Shown here piece by piece: positions 35,171 through 45,266 of a stretch of 64,000 nucleotides of DNA. The DNA comes from Rhodococcus sp. B7740 (GTDB lineage: Bacteria; Actinomycetota; Actinomycetes; Mycobacteriales; Mycobacteriaceae). The notes beneath the pieces were generated by a model. That model worked only from the letters and a program-made list of their open reading frames with translations. It made no database searches and had not been told where the DNA came from. The stretch is from assembly GCF_000954115.1 (NCBI RefSeq), contig NZ_CP010797.1:3844001-3908000 (forward strand). The letters run 5' to 3'. Each line of letters begins with the position of its first letter. Positions within the stretch are counted from its first letter, which is position 1. A program made the position numbers and the translations under genes.

Positions 35171-35223
35171 TACTCAATGTGACATTCGGTGGCCTTTTCG
35201 GGGGTCAATGTCACATCGAGTGG
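35171..35223 (-). repeat. 53-bp palindromic dispersed element, copy 4 (inverted)
   Basis: Read on the minus strand this is CCACTCGATGTGACATTGAC then CCCCGAAAAGGCCACC and GAATGTCACATTGAGTA, close to copies 1 to 3. It lies past the 3' end of the ferredoxin-reductase gene and upstream of the Rieske/DUF5914 gene. Confidence 0.82.
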
Positions 35224-35262
35224 ACCTGGGGAGCGCCGTCTGCGGAGGGAAACAGGGAACGG

Positions 35263-36408
35263 TCAGGTCATCAGGGTCGAGGTATCGACCACCTGACGGC
35301 GCCATTTGCCGAAGGATCGCGGCGAGGACACCGCGAGAACGGCGACCGGGCGGTCGTTGTGTCGGTAGAGAGCGACGAAGGGCCCGGTGGTGGGGTCGCC
35401 CTCGACGATGTCGGCGATGCAGTCGGGTCCGTGATGTCCGGCGAACTGGATTCGCGCGGCGTATTGGTCGGACCACACGTACGGGAGTCCGGTGAACCCT
35501 CTGGACCCACCGGTCAGCAGTGCCTCGACGGCGACGGCCGGGCGGGTTGCGGCGGAGGTCCAGTGTTCGTCGCGGCGAATCATCCCGGAGGCATCGCGCA
35601 CCGCAGCGCAGTCCCCGACGGCGACGACGGCTGGGTTGGAGGTGATGCCGCGGTGATCGGTCACCACTCCGCCGTGGATGTCCAGGCCGGATCCGTCGAG
35701 CCAGCCGACGTTCGGCGTCGAACCGACGCCGAGGACGACCACGTCGGACTCGATCATCGAACCGTCCGCCAATTCCACCGCACGTACCCGGCCCGCCTGG
35801 ACGACGAATCCGGCTACCGATACTCCGGTCAGCAGTGCCGCACCGGCGTTGCGGTGCCACCCGGCGATGAGTGAGCCCAGCTCACTGCCGAACACGCGAG
35901 CGAGCGGAGTCACCGAGGCTTCTACGACGGTCACCGAAGCGCCCATTCCCACTGCAGTGGAGGCGACTTCGCTGCCGATGAACCCGGCTCCGACCACCGT
36001 GACCCGAACTCCCGACGACAGCGAAGACCGCAGCGCACGCGCATCGTCCAGGCTGCGCAGCACGTGAATTCCGTCGATCCCGACTGTGCCGGGGAGCCGA
36101 CACGCCGCAGCTCCGGTTGCGATCACCACCGCGTCGGCACCGATATCGCCGGATGCGGTCGAGACCGTGGTCCCCGACAGGCCGGTGGCCGCACAACCGA
36201 GACGCCACTCGACGTCCAGACCGTCGATGTCGAGTGGCAGTGCGGATTCGTCACCGAGAAGGAAACTCTTGGACAGTGGCGGTCGGTCGTACGGCAGATG
36301 CACTTCGTCGCCGATCATCGTGATGCGGCCGTCGAAACCTTGATCGCGCAGTGCGCGGGCTGCGGCCACCCCGGCGAGCGAGGCTCCGACCACGGTCACC
36401 GACTTCAC
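35263..36408 (-). CDS. NAD(P)H-dependent FAD ferredoxin reductase
   Basis: This 381-residue flavoprotein of the BenC/AndAa-like family has FAD motif VVGASLAGVAAARALRDQGF at 5-24, a second NAD-binding GAGFIGSEVA and the typical C-terminal GDCAAV. It starts at GTG 36408 and overlaps the Rieske ferredoxin by four bases. It probably supplies electrons to that ferredoxin and then to the betaine oxygenase encoded at 40488-41633 (inferred from neighbourhood). Alternatives are rubredoxin or putidaredoxin-like pairing. Confidence 0.88.
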   Translation of the reverse strand: MKSVTVVGASLAGVAAARALRDQGFDGRITMIGDEVHLPYDRPPLSKSFLLGDESALPLDIDGLDVEWRLGCAATGLSGTTVSTASGDIGADAVVIATGAAACRLPGTVGIDGIHVLRSLDDARALRSSLSSGVRVTVVGAGFIGSEVASTAVGMGASVTVVEASVTPLARVFGSELGSLIAGWHRNAGAALLTGVSVAGFVVQAGRVRAVELADGSMIESDVVVLGVGSTPNVGWLDGSGLDIHGGVVTDHRGITSNPAVVAVGDCAAVRDASGMIRRDEHWTSAATRPAVAVEALLTGGSRGFTGLPYVWSDQYAARIQFAGHHGPDCIADIVEGDPTTGPFVALYRHNDRPVAVLAVSSPRSFGKWRRQVVDTSTLMT

Positions 36409-36740
36409 GGAGTGACCGCGATGCGGATGACTCCGTCCTCGACGTGTACGGCGTGCGTACGTACGGGGATCTTCGCGGGAGCACCCAGTGCCGCTCCGGT
36501 GCGTAGGTCGAAACATGCTGTGTGGAGCGGGCATTCGACGGCGCAGTCCTCGACCCACCCTTCGGACAATGAGGCGTCCTGGTGGGTGCAGGTGTCGTCG
36601 ATGGCGAAGAACTCACCTTCGACGTTGAAGATCGCGATCGGTGGTGCTCCGGCCGGGGTGATGCGCAGGGCCTCGCCGTCGGGGAGATCCTCGGCGCGAC
36701 CGACGTCGAGCAGGACGCGGGTGGAGAACGTTGCGGTCAT
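36405..36740 (-). CDS. Rieske-type [2Fe-2S] ferredoxin
   Basis: This 111-residue electron-transfer protein has the Rieske ligands CTH (C-x-H) and CPLH (C-x-x-H) at about residues 50 and 70. It is of the 3-phenylpropionate-dioxygenase ferredoxin type. It is followed by the ferredoxin reductase with a four-base overlap, and is divergent from the betaine-degradation operon. It probably carries electrons to the large oxygenase of that operon. A GTG or ATG start at 36740 fits. Confidence 0.9.
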   Translation of the reverse strand: MTATFSTRVLLDVGRAEDLPDGEALRITPAGAPPIAIFNVEGEFFAIDDTCTHQDASLSEGWVEDCAVECPLHTACFDLRTGAALGAPAKIPVRTHAVHVEDGVIRIAVTP

Positions 36741-36853
36741 GGTCGGGCCTCCGGGGACCTGAGGGTGTGCAGTGCTCGTGTTGTACCCAGCGTGGGATCA
36801 CCCCGTTGCGGCGATGGAACGCTCGAGTTTCGATCGTGTGAATCTGTTGCGCT

Positions 36854-36873
36854 ATACGAAGTGCAGTTCGTAT
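36854..36873. promoter_or_regulatory. Perfect 7-6-7 palindrome, probable IclR operator
   Basis: ATACGAA GTGCAG TTCGTAT is a perfect inverted repeat. It is extended outward by TTGC and GCAA at 36847-36850 and 36877-36880, and lies between the divergent ferredoxin and dimethylglycine-oxidase genes. IclR-family sites have this size and form, so it is a candidate site for the IclR gene at the far end of the cluster. Confidence 0.6.
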
Positions 36874-36917
36874 TGTGCAACTAAATCAACTCGACGTACA
36901 CCCCCTAGGAGCGTGTC

Positions 36918-39350
36918 ATGTCCTCGAGCATCCCGAGGGTTGTGATCGTCGGTGCCGGAATCGTCGGCTGCAGCCTCGCCGACGAACTCACCGCGCGCGG
37001 CTGGACGGACGTGACCGTCCTGGACAAGGGCCCGCTACCGCTCACCGGAGGTTCCACCTCGCATGCGCCGGGCCTGGTGTTCGCCACCAATTCGTCCCGA
37101 TCGATGTCGCGCTTCGCGGCCTACACGGCCGCCAAGTTCAAGAGCCTCGATTGCTTCCTCGACGTCGGTGGCCTCGAGGTGGCGACGACGCCCGAGCGCG
37201 TCGACGAACTGCATCGACGCCACGGTTTCGCCACCTCCTGGGGACTGACCTCGGAGGTGGTGGACGCCGAACGCTGTCTCGAGCTGTACCCCCTGCTCGA
37301 TCGCGGCCGCATACTCGCCGGCCTGCACACCCCCGACGACGGGCTGGCCAAGGCCGTCAAGGCCAGCGCGACGCAGGCCAAGCAGGCCACCGCCCGCGGT
37401 GCGCGCTTCATCGGCGGCATGGACGTCACGTCGATCGACCGGAGCAACGGTCGAGTCACGGCCGTGCGGGCGGGCGAGCACACCTTCGAGGCCGATATCG
37501 TCGTCTGCTGCGCCGGATTCTGGGGGCCGGAGCTGGGCGAGCTTCTCGGTATGACGGTGCCGCTGCAGCCCCTGGCGCATCAGTACGCGCACACGACCGA
37601 GTTGGACCTGCCGTCGCGTCGAGCTCGTACCGAAGCGGTTCTGCCCATCCTCCGTCATCAGGACGAGCGGCTCTACTACCGCGAACACGGCGATCACCTG
37701 GGAATCGGCTCGTACCACCACCGTCCCATGCCCGTCGATTCCCGCGAACTCGGTTCCAGTGAGAACGTGACCGCGCAGAACATGCCGTCGTCGATGCCGT
37801 TCACCGAAGCCGATTTCGCCGACGCCTGGCAGCGCAGCACCGAGCTCCTTCCCACGCTCGAACACGCGAAAATACAACACGCGTTCAACGGCATCTTCTC
37901 CTTCACACCCGACGGCGCACCGATCGTCGGAGAATCACGAGAAGTGCAGGGGCTCTGGGTCTCCGAGGCGATCTGGGTGACGCATTCTGCCGGCGTCGCG
38001 AAATCGCTCGCCGAGCAGATGATCACCGGGCACAGCGAGATCGACATGCACGAGTGCGACCTCTACCGATTCGAGAAGACCGACCTGGTGCCGTCGAACG
38101 TGGCGCGCACCAGTGCGCAGAACTTCGTCGAGGTGTACGACATCATCCATCCACTGCAGCCCAAGGTGGAACCGCGACCGCTCCGCGTCAGCCCGTTCTA
38201 CGGTCGTCAGCAGGAGCTCGGCGCGATGTTCCTCGACGGTGCCGGCTGGGAGCGACCGCACTGGTACGAGTCGAACAGCGTTCTGCTCGAACAACTTCCG
38301 GAACAGTGGCAGGCACCGAAGCGAGAGCCGTGGTCGGCGAAGTTCTGGTCACCGATCAGCGCCGTCGAGGCCTGGCGCACCCGCGAGGCGGTGGCGATGT
38401 ACGACATGACGCCGCTGCGACGCCTGGAGGTCGGAGGACCCGGTGCGCTCGCGCTGCTGCAGAAGCTGACGACCAACCAGCTCGACAAGAAGGTCGGCAG
38501 CGTCACCTACGCACTGATGCTCGACGCGACCGGTGGTGTTCGCAGCGATGTGACCGTCGCCCGAGTTGCCGAGGATCGGTTCCAAGTGGGAGTGAACGGT
38601 CCGCTCGACGAGGACTGGATGCTGCGTCATGCCGGCAGTGATGTGTACGTTCGCGACATCACCGGTGCCACCGCCTGTATCGGTCTGTGGGGACCGTTGG
38701 CGCGGGAGGTACTGGCTCCGCTCACCTCGGCAGACATTTCGCATACCGGTCTGAAGTACTTCAACGGCAGGACCATTCACGTCGGCGGGGTCGACGTCCT
38801 GGCGCTGCGACTGTCGTACGTGGGCGAGCTCGGCTGGGAGCTGTACACCGATGCCGATACCGCATTGCGCCTGTGGGACACCCTGTGGGACGCCGGACAG
38901 GAGCACGGTGTGGTCGCAGCGGGGCGCAGTGCGTTCAACAGTCTCCGACTGGAGAAGGGCTACCGGTCGTGGGGCACCGACATGACGACCGAACACGATC
39001 CGTATCAGGCGGGGCTCGGGTTTGCGGTACGAAAGGCCAAGGGCGACTTCATCGGAGCCTCGGCGCTGCAGGAAGAACGCGGCGGACCGGTGTTGACCTG
39101 CCTGACGTTGGACGACCCGTCGCACGTGGTGATGGGCAAGGAACCGGTCTTGATCGACGGCACCGTGGCTGGCTACGTCACCAGTGCCGCCTACGGCTAC
39201 ACGATCGGCAAGACTGTGGCCTACGCCTGGCTACCGGCAGGGCTGCAACCCGGCGAACACGTTGCAGTGCAGTACTTCCGAGACCTACTACCCGCGACGG
39301 TCATGGCCGAACCGCTGGTGGATCCCGACATGAACAAGATCAGGTGTTGA
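36918..39350 (+). CDS. Dimethylglycine oxidase/dehydrogenase
   Basis: This 810-residue two-part flavoenzyme has an N-terminal FAD oxidoreductase half ([20 protein letters not shown] at 7-26; the covalent-flavin histidine region STSHAPG at about 46-52) and a C-terminal GcvT/aminomethyltransferase half from about 430. It demethylates N,N-dimethylglycine and passes the methyl group to folate. It is followed by sarcosine oxidase at one-base spacing. Length and domains match actinobacterial DmgO. It acts between betaine monooxygenase and sarcosine oxidase. Confidence 0.9.
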   Translation: MSSSIPRVVIVGAGIVGCSLADELTARGWTDVTVLDKGPLPLTGGSTSHAPGLVFATNSSRSMSRFAAYTAAKFKSLDCFLDVGGLEVATTPERVDELHRRHGFATSWGLTSEVVDAERCLELYPLLDRGRILAGLHTPDDGLAKAVKASATQAKQATARGARFIGGMDVTSIDRSNGRVTAVRAGEHTFEADIVVCCAGFWGPELGELLGMTVPLQPLAHQYAHTTELDLPSRRARTEAVLPILRHQDERLYYREHGDHLGIGSYHHRPMPVDSRELGSSENVTAQNMPSSMPFTEADFADAWQRSTELLPTLEHAKIQHAFNGIFSFTPDGAPIVGESREVQGLWVSEAIWVTHSAGVAKSLAEQMITGHSEIDMHECDLYRFEKTDLVPSNVARTSAQNFVEVYDIIHPLQPKVEPRPLRVSPFYGRQQELGAMFLDGAGWERPHWYESNSVLLEQLPEQWQAPKREPWSAKFWSPISAVEAWRTREAVAMYDMTPLRRLEVGGPGALALLQKLTTNQLDKKVGSVTYALMLDATGGVRSDVTVARVAEDRFQVGVNGPLDEDWMLRHAGSDVYVRDITGATACIGLWGPLAREVLAPLTSADISHTGLKYFNGRTIHVGGVDVLALRLSYVGELGWELYTDADTALRLWDTLWDAGQEHGVVAAGRSAFNSLRLEKGYRSWGTDMTTEHDPYQAGLGFAVRKAKGDFIGASALQEERGGPVLTCLTLDDPSHVVMGKEPVLIDGTVAGYVTSAAYGYTIGKTVAYAWLPAGLQPGEHVAVQYFRDLLPATVMAEPLVDPDMNKIRC

Positions 39351-39351
39351 T

Positions 39352-40491
39352 ATGACGTATGACGTGATCGTCCTCGGGATCGGCGGCATGGGTAGCGCCG
39401 CCGCCTGTCACCTCGCCCGACGCGGGCAGCGGGTGCTGGGTATCGACCAATTCGGACCGGCGCATGCGCTGGGATCGAGTCACGGCGGCTCCCGCATCTA
39501 CCGGCAGTCGTACTTCGAGGATCCGGCCTACGTGCCGTTGCTCCTGCGCGCGTACGAACTGTGGCACGACCTCGCCGCGGACAGTGGGCGCGATGTGTTC
39601 ACCGAAACCGGTGGCCTCTATGTGGGAAGGCCCGACGGGCTCACGTTCGGCGGAAGCCTGCGGGCGTCGGAGAAGTGGGGTCTGAAGCACGACGTACTCG
39701 ACCCTGCCGAGGCGCAGCGACGCTTCCCGACGGTCCGACTCAGGTCCGACGAGTTCGCCCTGTTCGAGGAGAAGGCGGGCATCGCGCGACCGGAGACGAC
39801 GGTGGCCGCACATCTCGATCTCGCCGAGGCTGCCGGTGCCGAACTGCGCTACGACGAGAAGGTGCTCGGTTGGGAATCCACCGACTCCTCGGTGACCGTG
39901 ACCACGGTGGCCGGAACGTACACCGCTGGAGCACTGGTCATTTCACCGGGAGCGTGGGCACCGCAGCTGTTGGCCGAGATCGGCGTACCGCTGGTGGTCG
40001 AACGGCAGGTGATGCACTGGGTCACCCCGGAATCGGGCGAAGCGGCCTTCGACAGCTCGCACCACCCCGTCTACATCTGCGGGGACGGGCCGGATCAGAT
40101 CTACGGCTTTCCGGCCATCGACGGGGACGGCGGCGGTGTGAAGATCTCGTTCTTCCGCGCCGGGACACCGTGTGATCCCGACACCATCGACCGCACAGTG
40201 CATCCCGAAGAGATCGCTCGACTGCAGGAGCGCATCGTCACCACGTTCCCGGCGCTGTCGGGACCACACCTGGATGCGAAGACCTGCATGTACACCACGA
40301 CGCCGGACGAGCATTTCGTACTGGCGAAGCATCCGGACCACGCCAATGTCACTGTGGCGTGCGGGTTCTCGGGCCACGGGTTCAAGTTCGTTCCCGTCAT
40401 CGGAGAAGTTCTGGCCGACCTCGCGATCGACGGGGCCACGTCACACCCGATTGCGCTGTTCGACCCGGCGAGATGCGCGGTGTCGGCATGA
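39352..40491 (+). CDS. Monomeric sarcosine oxidase / N-methyl amino acid oxidase
   Basis: This 379-residue FAD oxidase has the N-terminal dinucleotide fold [20 protein letters not shown] (5-24) and the covalent-flavin cysteine in [13 protein letters not shown]. It oxidatively demethylates sarcosine to glycine with formaldehyde and peroxide. It lies between the dimethylglycine oxidase and the oxygenase gene and overlaps the latter by four bases. N-methyltryptophan oxidase is a close relative, but the pathway points to sarcosine. Confidence 0.9.
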   Translation: MTYDVIVLGIGGMGSAAACHLARRGQRVLGIDQFGPAHALGSSHGGSRIYRQSYFEDPAYVPLLLRAYELWHDLAADSGRDVFTETGGLYVGRPDGLTFGGSLRASEKWGLKHDVLDPAEAQRRFPTVRLRSDEFALFEEKAGIARPETTVAAHLDLAEAAGAELRYDEKVLGWESTDSSVTVTTVAGTYTAGALVISPGAWAPQLLAEIGVPLVVERQVMHWVTPESGEAAFDSSHHPVYICGDGPDQIYGFPAIDGDGGGVKISFFRAGTPCDPDTIDRTVHPEEIARLQERIVTTFPALSGPHLDAKTCMYTTTPDEHFVLAKHPDHANVTVACGFSGHGFKFVPVIGEVLADLAIDGATSHPIALFDPARCAVSA

Positions 40492-41633
40492 CCATGGTCG
40501 ATCCCGAACTGCAGCCCACTCTGCTCCCGACGTTGGGCGGCGAAACGTACGTCGATCCAGCATATTTCGTTCGCGAGCAGGAGCAGATCTTCGAGCAGAT
40601 GTGGTTTTGCGCCGTCAGATCGGACGACATCGCAGAGCCCGGAAAATTCCGCACGGTTCAGGTCGGTCGAGAGTCGATCCTGGTCAGCCGCAATCGGAAG
40701 GGCGGCGTGACCGCGTTCTTCAACATCTGCCGACATCGCGGCGCGACTCTGTGCACCGAGGCGTCGGGCACGGTGCGGCGAAACTTTCAATGTCCCTATC
40801 ACGCATGGACGTACGATCTCGACGGCAAGCTGATCGCAGCTCCGAACCTGATCGATATGCCGATGATCGATCGGGTGGAGTACGGGCTCCGGAAGGTGCA
40901 TGTCCGGGAATGGCTCGGATACGTCTGGGTGTGCGTTGCCGAGGAGGCCCCGTCGTTCGAGGACACGGTGCAGGGCGACGTTCGCGAACGACTCGGAGGT
41001 GTGGGTGCCATCGATTCGTACGACGTGGAATCACTCGCCCTCGGGCGCCGGATCGTCTACGACGTCAAGGCCAACTGGAAGCTCATCGTCGAGAACTTCA
41101 TGGAGTGCTACCACTGCGCCACGATTCATCCCGAGCTCACCGAGGTGCTACCCGAGTTCGCCGACGGCATGGCAGCACAGACGTACGTGGGGCACGGTGC
41201 AGAGTTCGGCAGTGACATAGCCGGCTTCACCGTCGACGGCTCCCACGGATTCGACGCCCTCGACGGGGTAGGGGAGGATCGGGATCGACGGTACTACGCC
41301 ATCACGATCAGGCCGACGGTGTTCGTCAACCTGGTTCCCGACCACGTCATCATCCATCGCATGTTCCCGATGTCCGTCGATCGAACGGTCGTCGAATGCG
41401 ATTGGCTTTATGCCCCTGCAGTCGTGGCAGATCCGCACAGCGCGGCGACGATGGACAAGAGTGTGGAGCTGTTCCATCGCGTCAACGAGCAGGACTTCGA
41501 GGCGTGCGAGCGGTGCCAGCCGGCGATGTCGTCACGGATGTATCGCGACGGCGGCGTGCTGGTGCCGGCGGAGCATCACATCAGGGCGTTTCACGACTGG
41601 GTCGGATCACGCTTGGCCGGACCAACCCAATAG
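40488..41633 (+). CDS. gbcA: Glycine betaine monooxygenase, Rieske oxygenase subunit
   Basis: This 381-residue aromatic-ring-hydroxylating-type oxygenase has Rieske ligands CRHRG (C-x-H) and CPYHAW (C-x-x-H) in its first third. The mononuclear iron site is at [16 protein letters not shown]. It resembles GbcA, which demethylates glycine betaine to dimethylglycine. It overlaps the sarcosine oxidase by four bases. A GbcB-type reductase is not in the operon; the divergent ferredoxin and reductase may fill in. The stop overlaps the end of the IclR gene. Confidence 0.88.
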   Translation: MTMVDPELQPTLLPTLGGETYVDPAYFVREQEQIFEQMWFCAVRSDDIAEPGKFRTVQVGRESILVSRNRKGGVTAFFNICRHRGATLCTEASGTVRRNFQCPYHAWTYDLDGKLIAAPNLIDMPMIDRVEYGLRKVHVREWLGYVWVCVAEEAPSFEDTVQGDVRERLGGVGAIDSYDVESLALGRRIVYDVKANWKLIVENFMECYHCATIHPELTEVLPEFADGMAAQTYVGHGAEFGSDIAGFTVDGSHGFDALDGVGEDRDRRYYAITIRPTVFVNLVPDHVIIHRMFPMSVDRTVVECDWLYAPAVVADPHSAATMDKSVELFHRVNEQDFEACERCQPAMSSRMYRDGGVLVPAEHHIRAFHDWVGSRLAGPTQ

Positions 41634-42371
41634 CGTCGAGACGCGCTGTGCAGCAGCGAGAACGGACACCCCTGCCGCGGTGAGGCGGTCCTCGTCAAGT
41701 CGGTAGGCGGGGCCCGAGACGGTGATCGCACCCACCGCGGAGCCGTCGTAGCTGAGGATGGTGGCCGCTGTCGCGTTCAGTCCGATCTCCAACTCCTCGC
41801 GCGCGTAGGCGATTCCGGTGGACCGGACCGTCTCGATCTCGTCGAGCAGATCGGTCTTGGTGGTGATGGTGTTGGCGGTGAACAGTTCGAGATGACCGTC
41901 GACTCCGGCTTTCAGAAGCGAGTCGTCGTACGCCATCAGTGCTTTCCCGCTGGACGTCGCATGCAGAGCAGATCTCTCACCGAGCCAGTTGTGACTGATG
42001 ATCGACGAACCGCCGCGGACCTGATCGATATTGACGGTGACGTTGCCGTCCGGCACAGCGATGTTGACGGTCTCGCCGATGGTGTCGGCGAGTTCCTGCA
42101 GGATCGGTCGGGCGATGCGGGTGATGTCGAGTTGCGCGGATACCGACGTGGCGAGGCGGATCAAACCGATGCCGAGGCGATACTTGCCGCGCTCGCCTGG
42201 TTGTTCGACGAGTCGGCGAAACTCCAGTGCGCTGAGCAGGCGAAACGCCGTGGACTTGTGCACTTCGAGGTGCGCCGCAACGTCCTGCACGCCGGATTCA
42301 CCGTGGTCGGCAAGGTATTCGAGCACCTCGATCGCGCGATCGACGGACTGAACAGGGGACTCGGACACCAA
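41607..42371 (-). CDS. IclR-family transcriptional regulator
   Basis: This 254-residue protein has the IclR N-terminal HTH (QDVAAHLEVHKSTAFRLLSA, 30-49) and the effector-binding C-terminal half. It is antisense to, and overlaps by 27 bases, the end of the betaine oxygenase gene. It probably controls the betaine operon through the palindrome at 36854 and senses a methylated glycine (inferred). The gene spacing makes it the only specific regulator in the cluster. Confidence 0.88.
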   Translation of the reverse strand: MVSESPVQSVDRAIEVLEYLADHGESGVQDVAAHLEVHKSTAFRLLSALEFRRLVEQPGERGKYRLGIGLIRLATSVSAQLDITRIARPILQELADTIGETVNIAVPDGNVTVNIDQVRGGSSIISHNWLGERSALHATSSGKALMAYDDSLLKAGVDGHLELFTANTITTKTDLLDEIETVRSTGIAYAREELEIGLNATAATILSYDGSAVGAITVSGPAYRLDEDRLTAAGVSVLAAAQRVSTLLGWSGQA

Positions 42372-42386
42372 CCCAGTGTTGCAGAC

Positions 42387-42698
42387 TCAGGCGACGCCGA
42401 CCCATCGAAGCCCCGCAGTGGTGGCGGCTGCGGCGAGAACGATGACCACGAACGGCGCTCGTCGCCAGGCGAGTACGGCAGCGACAGCTACTCCTGCGGG
42501 TAACGCGAATCCGGCGAAGTCCTTGCCTACGAGGAGCGTCGAGGTGGCGACCAGTGCCACGAAGATGACGGCGACTGCGGTGGTCATCACCTTGTCCATG
42601 CGAGGGGAGATGGTGACTCGGGTTCGGAGTGCCGGGCCGGCGATGCGGAGGGCGTAGGTGCCGATGATCAACGCGAGCAGGGGAATCGTGAGGTTCAT
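42387..42698 (-). CDS. azlD: AzlD-family branched-chain amino acid transport protein
   Basis: This 103-residue protein has three or four hydrophobic helices with the AzlD pattern GTYALRIAGPALRTR near residue 13. AzlC and AzlD form an exporter of branched-chain amino acids. Its start overlaps the azlC stop by four bases. Confidence 0.87.
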   Translation of the reverse strand: MNLTIPLLALIIGTYALRIAGPALRTRVTISPRMDKVMTTAVAVIFVALVATSTLLVGKDFAGFALPAGVAVAAVLAWRRAPFVVIVLAAAATTAGLRWVGVA

Positions 42699-43393
42699 GC
42701 GGATTCCTTCTGTGCGGCAGGGGTATTGGAGAGCATTGCCGGTACGACGGCGATCAGTGCCAGGAGAACGGGTAGTCCGCTGGGCAGGAACATCGACGCG
42801 ACGAGCGCAATGCACGCTCCGGCGAGGGCTGCGTTGCGGGTTGCCCGGTCTCGGAGCGCAGGCATGATCAGTCCCAGCAGAATCGCAGGGAATGCGGCAT
42901 CGAGACCGAGTGCGGCGGTATCGCTGATCGCTCCACCGCCAAGGGTGCCGATCGCCACGCCGATGTTCCAGGTGACGAACAGTCCGATCCCGCACACCCA
43001 GAACGCTGTTCGACGGCTGCCCTCGTCGTGTTCGGCCACGCTGAAGGCCACTGCCTCGTCGGTGATGAGGTGAGTGCCGAGTAGCCGCTTCAGTGGTGCG
43101 ACGTTCCGAAACACCTCGCCGATGGAGAAGCCGAGCGGAACCAGTCGGATGTTGGCGAGCAACGCGCTGGCCACAGCGGCAACGGGATTTCCCCCGGCCG
43201 CCAGAATTCCGACGAAGATGAACTGGGACGAGCCTGCGAAGACCACCAGTGACATCACGACCGGAAGCCACAGTGGCAGGCCCGCGGCTACGGAGATGGC
43301 ACCGAACGATGCCCCGACCAAGGCGTCGGCCAAGCAGACCAACGCAATGTCGCGGATGTTGACCCCCTGCAGGGTTCGCCATGTCGAACGCAT
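42695..43393 (-). CDS. azlC: AzlC-family branched-chain amino acid permease
   Basis: This 232-residue membrane protein contains the AzlC signature VVFAGSSQFIFVGILAAGG (50-68) and LGTHLITDEAVAF (105-117). With AzlD it would export leucine, isoleucine or valine analogues. It is divergent from an XRE-cupin regulator that probably controls it. The start at ATG 43393 gives the normal family length. Confidence 0.88.
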   Translation of the reverse strand: MRSTWRTLQGVNIRDIALVCLADALVGASFGAISVAAGLPLWLPVVMSLVVFAGSSQFIFVGILAAGGNPVAAVASALLANIRLVPLGFSIGEVFRNVAPLKRLLGTHLITDEAVAFSVAEHDEGSRRTAFWVCGIGLFVTWNIGVAIGTLGGGAISDTAALGLDAAFPAILLGLIMPALRDRATRNAALAGACIALVASMFLPSGLPVLLALIAVVPAMLSNTPAAQKESA

Positions 43394-43416
43394 GGTCGTT
43401 ATAGTGGACCCTGTTA

Positions 43417-43440
43417 GTCTGTTCGTCAAATCAAACGGAC
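43417..43440. promoter_or_regulatory. Near-perfect palindrome between azlC and the XRE-cupin gene
   Basis: GTCTGTT, ten bases, AACGGAC has six of seven arm pairs. It lies in the spacer of the divergent azlC and XRE-cupin genes and is a plausible operator for that regulator. Confidence 0.45.
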
Positions 43441-43459
43441 GTACCGATGGAGTGAACGA

Positions 43460-44017
43460 ATGGCGGATACCGGTCCACCGATTGCGGCCATCGCTGCCGC
43501 TCTCCAGCAGGAGCGACGACGCGTCGGCCTGTCTCTCGCAGAAGTCGCCCGCCGTGCCGGCATCGCCAAATCGACCTTGTCGCAACTGGAATCGGGTACC
43601 GGAAATCCGAGCCTGGAGACTCTGTGGGCGCTCAGCGTGACGCTGGACGTGCCGTTCTCCAGGCTGGTCGAGCCCGCGAAGCAGTCGGTCCGCCTGATCC
43701 GTGCGGGGGAGGGGCCGAGATTCGCGTCGGACAGGGCGGACTACACGGCCACCCTGCTGGCGTCGTCTCCGCCGAACGCCCGCCGAGACATCTACTTGAT
43801 CAGCGCGGACGTCGGCGAACCTCGGCGTTCGGATCCGCATTCGCCGGGTGTCGTCGAGCACGTGGTGCTCAGCGCGGGACGAGCCATGGTCGGGCCGCTC
43901 GGCGAGGCCGTCGAGCTGGCTCCGGGCGATTACGTGGCCTACCCCGGCGATGTGCCGCACATCTTCGAAGCGTTGGAGCCGAACACCATGGCAGTGATGA
44001 TCACCGAACACAGCTGA
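43460..44017 (+). CDS. XRE-cupin transcriptional regulator
   Basis: This 185-residue protein has an N-terminal Cro/XRE helix-turn-helix (GLSLAEVARRAGIAKSTLSQ, about 24-43) and a C-terminal cupin (GVVEHVVLSAGRAMVGP; ELAPGDYVAYPGDVPHIFEA). Such regulators sense small molecules such as amino acids. It is divergent from azlCD with a palindrome between, so it probably represses that exporter. Confidence 0.88.
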   Translation: MADTGPPIAAIAAALQQERRRVGLSLAEVARRAGIAKSTLSQLESGTGNPSLETLWALSVTLDVPFSRLVEPAKQSVRLIRAGEGPRFASDRADYTATLLASSPPNARRDIYLISADVGEPRRSDPHSPGVVEHVVLSAGRAMVGPLGEAVELAPGDYVAYPGDVPHIFEALEPNTMAVMITEHS

Positions 44018-44183
44018 CGGGTGGGGAATAGTCGGCGGGGGTGTCTCGTTGGAACCCCTGACGGCGTCCGCTTGGCAAGCCCCGGGCCTCACCCCATTTG
44101 TCGCTTCGAGCGACCACTCGCCGAGAGGCGTTTGCAGCGGGCGTCGTCCCTACTTCTGTCCGTGTAGCGAAGGGACGAGATTC

Positions 44184-45011
44184 ATGGCAGCGAAGACATG
44201 GTTCATCACCGGCACCTCCAAGGGCTTCGGTCGTGAGTGGACGATCGCCGCGCTCGAGCGCGGAGACCGAGTGGCGGCAACCGCCCGCAACACCGACACG
44301 CTGAAGGACCTGGTGGAGCAGTACGGCGACGCCATCCTGCCGATCGAACTGGACGTGAACGATCGCGCGGCCGACTTCGCGGCTGTGCAGCAGGCCTACG
44401 ACAAGTTCGGTTCGCTCGACATCGTGGTCAACAACGCCGGCTACGGCCAGTTCGGCATGATCGAGGAACTCTCCGAGGAAGATGCCCGCGCGCAGATCGA
44501 GACCAACGTCTTCGGTGCGCTGTGGGTGACGCAGGCGGCCCTGCCGTTCATGCGTGAGCAGGGGAGTGGCCACATCCTGCAGGTGTCGTCCATCGGCGGA
44601 ATCTCCGCCTTCCCGAATGTCGGTGCGTACCACGCCTCCAAGTGGGCCCTCGAAGGATTCAGTCAGGCATTGGCGCAGGAGGTCGAGGACTTCGGCATCC
44701 ACGTGACATTGATCGAGCCGGGTGGTTTCTCCACCGACTGGTCCGGCCCGTCTGCCAAGAAGTCCACCGACATCTCCGCGTACGACCCGATTCGGGAGAA
44801 GGCTGCGAAGCTGCGCAGTGCCCGGCAGGCAACTCCCGGTGATCCGAGTGCAACACGGTCGGCACTGCTCAAGGTCGTCGACGCCGAAAAGCCGCCGCTG
44901 CGAGTATTTTTTGGCGACGCACCACTGCAGATCGCGACGAAAGACTACGAGTCGAGGCTCGCGAGCTGGCGCGAATGGCAGCCCGTGGCCGTGGAGGCGC
45001 ACGGAGGCTGA
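44184..45011 (+). CDS. Short-chain dehydrogenase/reductase
   Basis: This 275-residue SDR has the NADP-binding TGTSKGFGREW (9-19), the active-site tyrosine and lysine in YHASKWALEG (Y-x-x-x-K), and a catalytic serine in QVSSIGGISA. The ATG at 44184 is preferred over earlier codons because the family begins KTWFITG. No operon neighbour on the same strand gives a substrate. It probably oxidises or reduces a small carbonyl compound. Confidence 0.92.
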   Translation: MAAKTWFITGTSKGFGREWTIAALERGDRVAATARNTDTLKDLVEQYGDAILPIELDVNDRAADFAAVQQAYDKFGSLDIVVNNAGYGQFGMIEELSEEDARAQIETNVFGALWVTQAALPFMREQGSGHILQVSSIGGISAFPNVGAYHASKWALEGFSQALAQEVEDFGIHVTLIEPGGFSTDWSGPSAKKSTDISAYDPIREKAAKLRSARQATPGDPSATRSALLKVVDAEKPPLRVFFGDAPLQIATKDYESRLASWREWQPVAVEAHGG

Positions 45012-45174
45012 TTCTTCCCAGGGACCAGCAGAAGTCGACTCGAGCTGCAGCGACTTCGGCTTCGGACCGTGGCAGGTTGGCGTCGACGCCTCTTCGAGGT
45101 AGGGGTTGCGAAGCACGACCGTCTTGCGGGTAGCTGCCTGCAAACGCATCGCCTGCCAGAAGTGCTTGCGCGCG

Positions 45175-45243
45175 GATTCACGCCCCTCGTGGGGATTCAC
45201 ACCGCCTGTAGCGGGCGTGAATGACGATGAAGGGCGTGGATTG
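45175..45243. repeat. Palindromic intergenic element, second family, copy A
   Basis: GATTCACGCCC..GGGGATTCAC occurs here, with GGGCGTGAAT and GGGCGTGGATT following, so that inverted arms surround a CCGCC core. The first 32 bases match copy B at 46820-46890 closely. It lies between the SDR and GNAT genes. Confidence 0.5.
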
Positions 45244-45266
45244 GGTAGTGGACTTATCGTGGCGTG

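Noticed and set aside
35160..35214. The Rieske/DUF5914 frame stays open upstream through the palindromic repeat
   Set aside because: The extra residues encoded by the repeat have no family match; the normal start is the ATG at 35109.
44700..44715. GTGACATTGA inside the SDR gene resembling the palindromic repeat arm
   Set aside because: It is a short match in coding sequence with no second arm.
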